NCBI GenBank assembly: GCA_003427395.1
Contig: BFEA01000826.1
Span: forward strand, 210,650-231,102
Source of the DNA: Chara braunii
Lineage: Eukaryota > Streptophyta > Charophyceae > Charales > Characeae
Direction of reading: 5' to 3'
DNA: 20,453 nt
This document shows, piece by piece, positions 17,548 through 20,453 of the stretch. The notes under the pieces were generated by a model. The model was not told the origin of the DNA, made no database searches, and was given only the letters and a program-made list of their open reading frames with translations. A program made the position numbers and the translations under genes. Numbering within the stretch: position 1 is the first letter of the stretch; each line of letters opens with the position of its first letter.

Positions 17548-17984
17548 ATGCAATATTACCAGGAGAACGTTGGCCGAGTCTCGGAAATGATCGAGCCGGT
17601 TGTTGTCGCCTTCCCGTTCAAACTGCGGGCGGTAGCCCTTCGGGGTTCAAAAGGGTCAACGGAAATCGTTGGCGCCACTCGCGCAGATTTTGAAACGGAT
17701 CCATGGATGACTGTTGTGCCCTGGCGATCTCTTCCTTTGGATGCCTGGTGTAAAGACGACTGGATTGCAACTTTGTCATGTTGTCCGCGGGCAAACGACT
17801 ATCGCTTTGCGACCATGTTGGAATGGGGGCGCGTACTCGTATTGCCGCGTTCCAAGTTGATGTCACGCAAAGTATACTGACCGCCGGAAACGGGCGTCTC
17901 TATGCACACGCTGGAATTCACGTGCGTTTCGACCTCACCGAGGACCTGGGCGAAACGTTGTCGCCTCGAATTGCTCGTTTGTGA
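17548..17984 (+). CDS. Unrecognised ORF pair, possibly one frameshifted gene
   Basis: ATG at 17548 (MQYYQENVGRVSEM) runs 110 codons to TGA at 17878-17880. A second frame with ATG at 17778 runs to TGA at 17982-17984. The parts with the best coding texture are EPVVVAFPFKLRAVALRG and DPWMTVVPWRSLPLDAWCK in the first, and MGARTRIAAFQVDVTQSIL, AHAGIHVRFDLTEDLGETL in the second. One frameshift around 17830 would join them into about 145 residues. No family is recognised and no membrane span is seen. A minus-strand ORF over the same bases (17866-17618) is an alternative. Confidence that this is a real gene is low to moderate. Confidence 0.35.
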
Positions 17985-18456
17985 CGGGCTATGTGATTTT
18001 CTATCAGAATACCCCTTGCCTGGACTGCAGACGTCGTCTTGCGCANCCTCCTACTGTTGTGTNTGTGTCACGCTGGATGACNGAGCGTTGAGTAGAGTGT
18101 TGTGCGTAGCGTGTACAAACAAGAAAAGGACATTGACAGATGCGGTCGTAATTGTAACATACACTACNACGTATCTGTCCGGAGATCGTCTGGTCGAGCG
18201 AACAGTTTTAGAAAACAGGATTAGAGTGGTGCCCCATGAGANGAACGCCGATTGCGAGGAATGGGCTGAAGTCGAATCAGAAATATGCTGCATCAGGAAT
18301 GCCATCGNCGAATNTTTATTACGAAATTCGGGGTTCGTCCGTATGCACTACATATCTTTCTTCTCGAAAGATGCAACATGTAGTGTCCCCTGTCGACTGG
18401 CATTCGGTTCACCCTTGTCGGCTTTGTACNGTTTCAACAATAAGACTCAAACATGA
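17902..18456 (+). CDS. Unrecognised 184-codon ORF with undetermined bases
   Basis: ATG at 17902 opens a frame to TGA at 18454-18456. It overlaps the preceding ORF in another frame for its first 80 bases. It is Cys-rich (SSCA-SYCC-CVTLDD, RVLCVACTNKKRTLTDAVVI, EICCIRNAI) and has a plausible later part (DRLVERTVLENRIRVVPHE, NADCEEWAEVESE). Six undetermined bases weaken it. Not recognised. Confidence 0.3.
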   Translation: MHTLEFTCVSTSPRTWAKRCRLELLVCDGLCDFLSEYPLPGLQTSSCAXSYCCXCVTLDDXALSRVLCVACTNKKRTLTDAVVIVTYTXTYLSGDRLVERTVLENRIRVVPHEXNADCEEWAEVESEICCIRNAIXEXLLRNSGFVRMHYISFFSKDATCSVPCRLAFGSPLSALYXFNNKTQT

Positions 18457-18872
18457 TTCGAAGCTGTCCACGTAAGTATGCTATCTATGAATTGCCCTCT
18501 TCTACAGGGCCTCGTAAAGNATTGCGCAAAGTACGAAATTGGAAAAACACAAAATGGTTAGTNAANGGTGAAGCTCANTGTATAAGCGGTGCCTTGTTAT
18601 CACGAATTCAAGATTGTCACGAGTGTGTGTGTCTGTGTGTCTATGANTGGGGGGGTTGTGTGTGGCGCGTGAGTGTTGGGCATAGGCACTGTTGTTACTG
18701 GTTACGAGCANAGGAAGTGGATGGGAGGGGCANCTGCTGGCAAAATGCTTGGTCTTTAAGGTGGCTGCCGGACCCCCCCCTTCGACCCTCCCNCGTCCCT
18801 TCCCAGCCCAACANACCTCCCCCACCNGCGGCCCTGCCCTTCTTCCTGACCANCGCCGATAAGGCGGGGCCA
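18457..18872. other. No gene seen; GT-rich and C-rich low complexity
   Basis: It contains a GTGTGT-rich patch near 18620-18640, a G7 run, and C-rich sequence at 18770-18840. No convincing ORF. Confidence 0.5.
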
Positions 18873-19030
18873 AACATGCACTTTGACTTTTCCTCAACAG
18901 TATCTCCTTTCGGAAGGAAAAAAGACTCCTTTTGACCATGTAATCGGCGGTGATCAACATGCATTTTGACTTTTCCTCAGCAGTAAACTCCTTTTGGAAA
19001 AACAAAAAAAATCCTCCTTTTGACCATAAT
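18873..19030. repeat. ~83-bp tandem duplication
   Basis: Copy 1 at 18873-18944 and copy 2 at 18956-19030 share ACATGCA-TTTGACTTTTCCTC, then CTCCTTT-GGAA and CTCCTTTTGACCAT-TAAT. The period is 83, with several substitutions and a longer A run in copy 2. Confidence 0.88.
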
Positions 19031-20453
19031 TTGCGGCAACTTACACCATCACTGATTTTTGTTGCTGGAACCTNAGCCTGGGCCCGCATCTCGACCAGGC
19101 CTGTCCGGGGAATGTTCACAATGTTTTTTTTTGGGTTTTGTTTCGTTGCATTTTGTTTTCCTGCGCTCATGAATGCCCAGTACACCGCACACAGGCCTGC
19201 GGGTGTGAACATGAAACCCGCACCGCTTCGGAGGCCGCGGNTTTTTTTCCCCGATGGCCCCACTTGGTGCGGGGCGCCGCCGAGTTCTGCTTGTGCCGAC
19301 AAAAACTTTCTGCAAGGCCGGNGCCGTGTACTAGCAGTTTAAGCTCAATATATGTCTCCCAGCACACTTCCCATTGTCCTGTTTATAGGCCTCCGGCTTC
19401 TTAGCGCTCGGGACATCTATTTCCCATCCACTGATGCTTCTCCGGCNCCTACGTCAGGGCCCGCCTTGTGGCACACCCTATAGCCCAACCCTCCGCCTGC
19501 TATTCAGGATACCGTATTTCAGACTCACTCTGTANAAGGACGCTCACTGTCGTCCATGGTGATGCTCCCCTCCCATCATCAATCTATCTTGGCGGGCGGC
19601 CCTTGTGGACAGTAGTCACAGGCACNNGTCCANCGCAGTTAGCTAGTCTTGCTTTTCACGGGTGCTCTTGCAGAAGCGCTCCGGATTTGTTGCACGGAAT
19701 GCACGGGTGCATTAAGGAAACATGCCATAATATCTCCAGAGGGGGTGTAGTACTCGTCTTCGTTCTTCTTTCTCTTTGTCTGCCTCTTTCTCTTTCTGTT
19801 TCACGCGCCCGCACATATACACACACACACACGCCCCGTGCGAAAAAAAAAGAGGGGCGTACACAAAAAAACATGCTCTNAGCGATGCCCGGGACGCAAT
19901 CAGACTTCGCTCGTTGGGTGGGCCCGCCTAACCCCTAGGCNGCTGGCCTTTGAGTGTCAACCATGAAATCTGATTACAGCGTGCCACGCAGGCTTTCCGT
20001 TCCACAGATGTCGCGGGGCNTCCAGCGGGGTGCATATGCCNTCGGTACACAAAAGCACGAGGCGGCGNCCGTCAACTGGAGACCCACTAGTCGNTCCGCG
20101 AATTGAGCTGTCTACCTGATGCCAGCCGAATGTCAAGAAGTGATAAGAGAGGTGCCGGGAGATACAGTACAAGGGGATGGGCAGATTTACGGGGNGGGGG
20201 GAGGAGGAGAGGGGCAACGGAGTCTGCCACAGCCTTTGCGGATGGAAANGTACTGTATGCCTTCGTGGCTCCCGCTNGCTTTGCTATAATGACTTGCTGG
20301 CTATTGTAGCATGGCCACCAGAAATAACGATGTATGTGTGTATNTGTATGTGTATGTCTGTCGGTTATGTGTGTGTACAACAAATATCTGACTTTCACAG
20401 TCCGGGACAAACCTCCTTCTCCCCATAATGGAAAAAGCGCAAAAGCGGCGACC
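19031..20453. other. No gene supported; simple-sequence patches
   Basis: Short CA repeats lie at about 19814-19832, an A9 run near 19843, and GT/GTAT-rich repeats at 20329-20380. ORFs are interrupted by undetermined bases and lack recognisable motifs. Confidence 0.5.

Noticed and set aside
18472-18507. Possible intron: GTAAGTATG donor and CTCTTCTACAG acceptor
   Set aside because: Good splice consensus, but at 36 nt it is shorter than usual introns and the flanking frames do not join convincingly.
1-20453. CRISPR array, bacterial operon or phage system
   Set aside because: No regularly spaced repeats with unique spacers, no operon-like gene packing and no recognisable prokaryotic genes.

Overview
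The window looks like repeat-rich nuclear DNA of a eukaryote. Long stretches lack coding potential, microsatellites and tandem repeats are common, and the dominant feature is one large decayed Ty3/gypsy-type LTR retroelement on the minus strand. Its RNase H carries an unusual TDW version of the first catalytic motif, and its integrase frame opens with its own ATG and a PHD-like Cys/His stretch. From memory this resembles elements of charophyte green algae such as Chara. That is recollection, not a search, so the host call is tentative. No intact host gene can be defended.

Layout. 1-3143: a (GA)n microsatellite, an apparently perfect 178-bp tandem duplication, a family of about 85-bp motifs in both orientations, a degenerate tRNA-like stretch, a 76-bp direct repeat around simple sequence, and one about 169-bp unit abutting the big element. 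3144-14610: the retroelement. It has a left long repeat (3144-5464), an internal region (5465-11987) and a right long repeat (11988-14610). Read on the minus strand, the order is right LTR, primer-binding-like site, gag with one zinc knuckle, RNase H, a separate integrase frame, then a third unrecognised acidic frame. Protease and the reverse transcriptase catalytic core are absent: gag and pre-protease sequence run straight, in frame, into the end of the RT and RNase H. Every reading frame carries stops or frameshifts, and the second integrase catalytic Asp is Gly, so this copy cannot be autonomous.

14611-20453: a second copy of the about 169-bp unit, then sequence sprinkled with single undetermined bases, absent everywhere to the left. 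It holds a few unrecognised ORFs, a triple-hairpin plus A-rich tail that resembles the 3' end of a non-LTR element, and an about 83-bp tandem duplication.

The most unusual structures are the LTR pair and its borders. About 625 bp of one LTR is inverted relative to the other, and about 305 bp is present in only one. A 55-bp imperfect palindrome with two CCAAT boxes sits at the inversion edge. The left LTR is bounded by 15-bp near-identical direct repeats, and the whole block by 23-bp direct repeats, neither of which fits ordinary 4-6 bp LTR-element target duplications.
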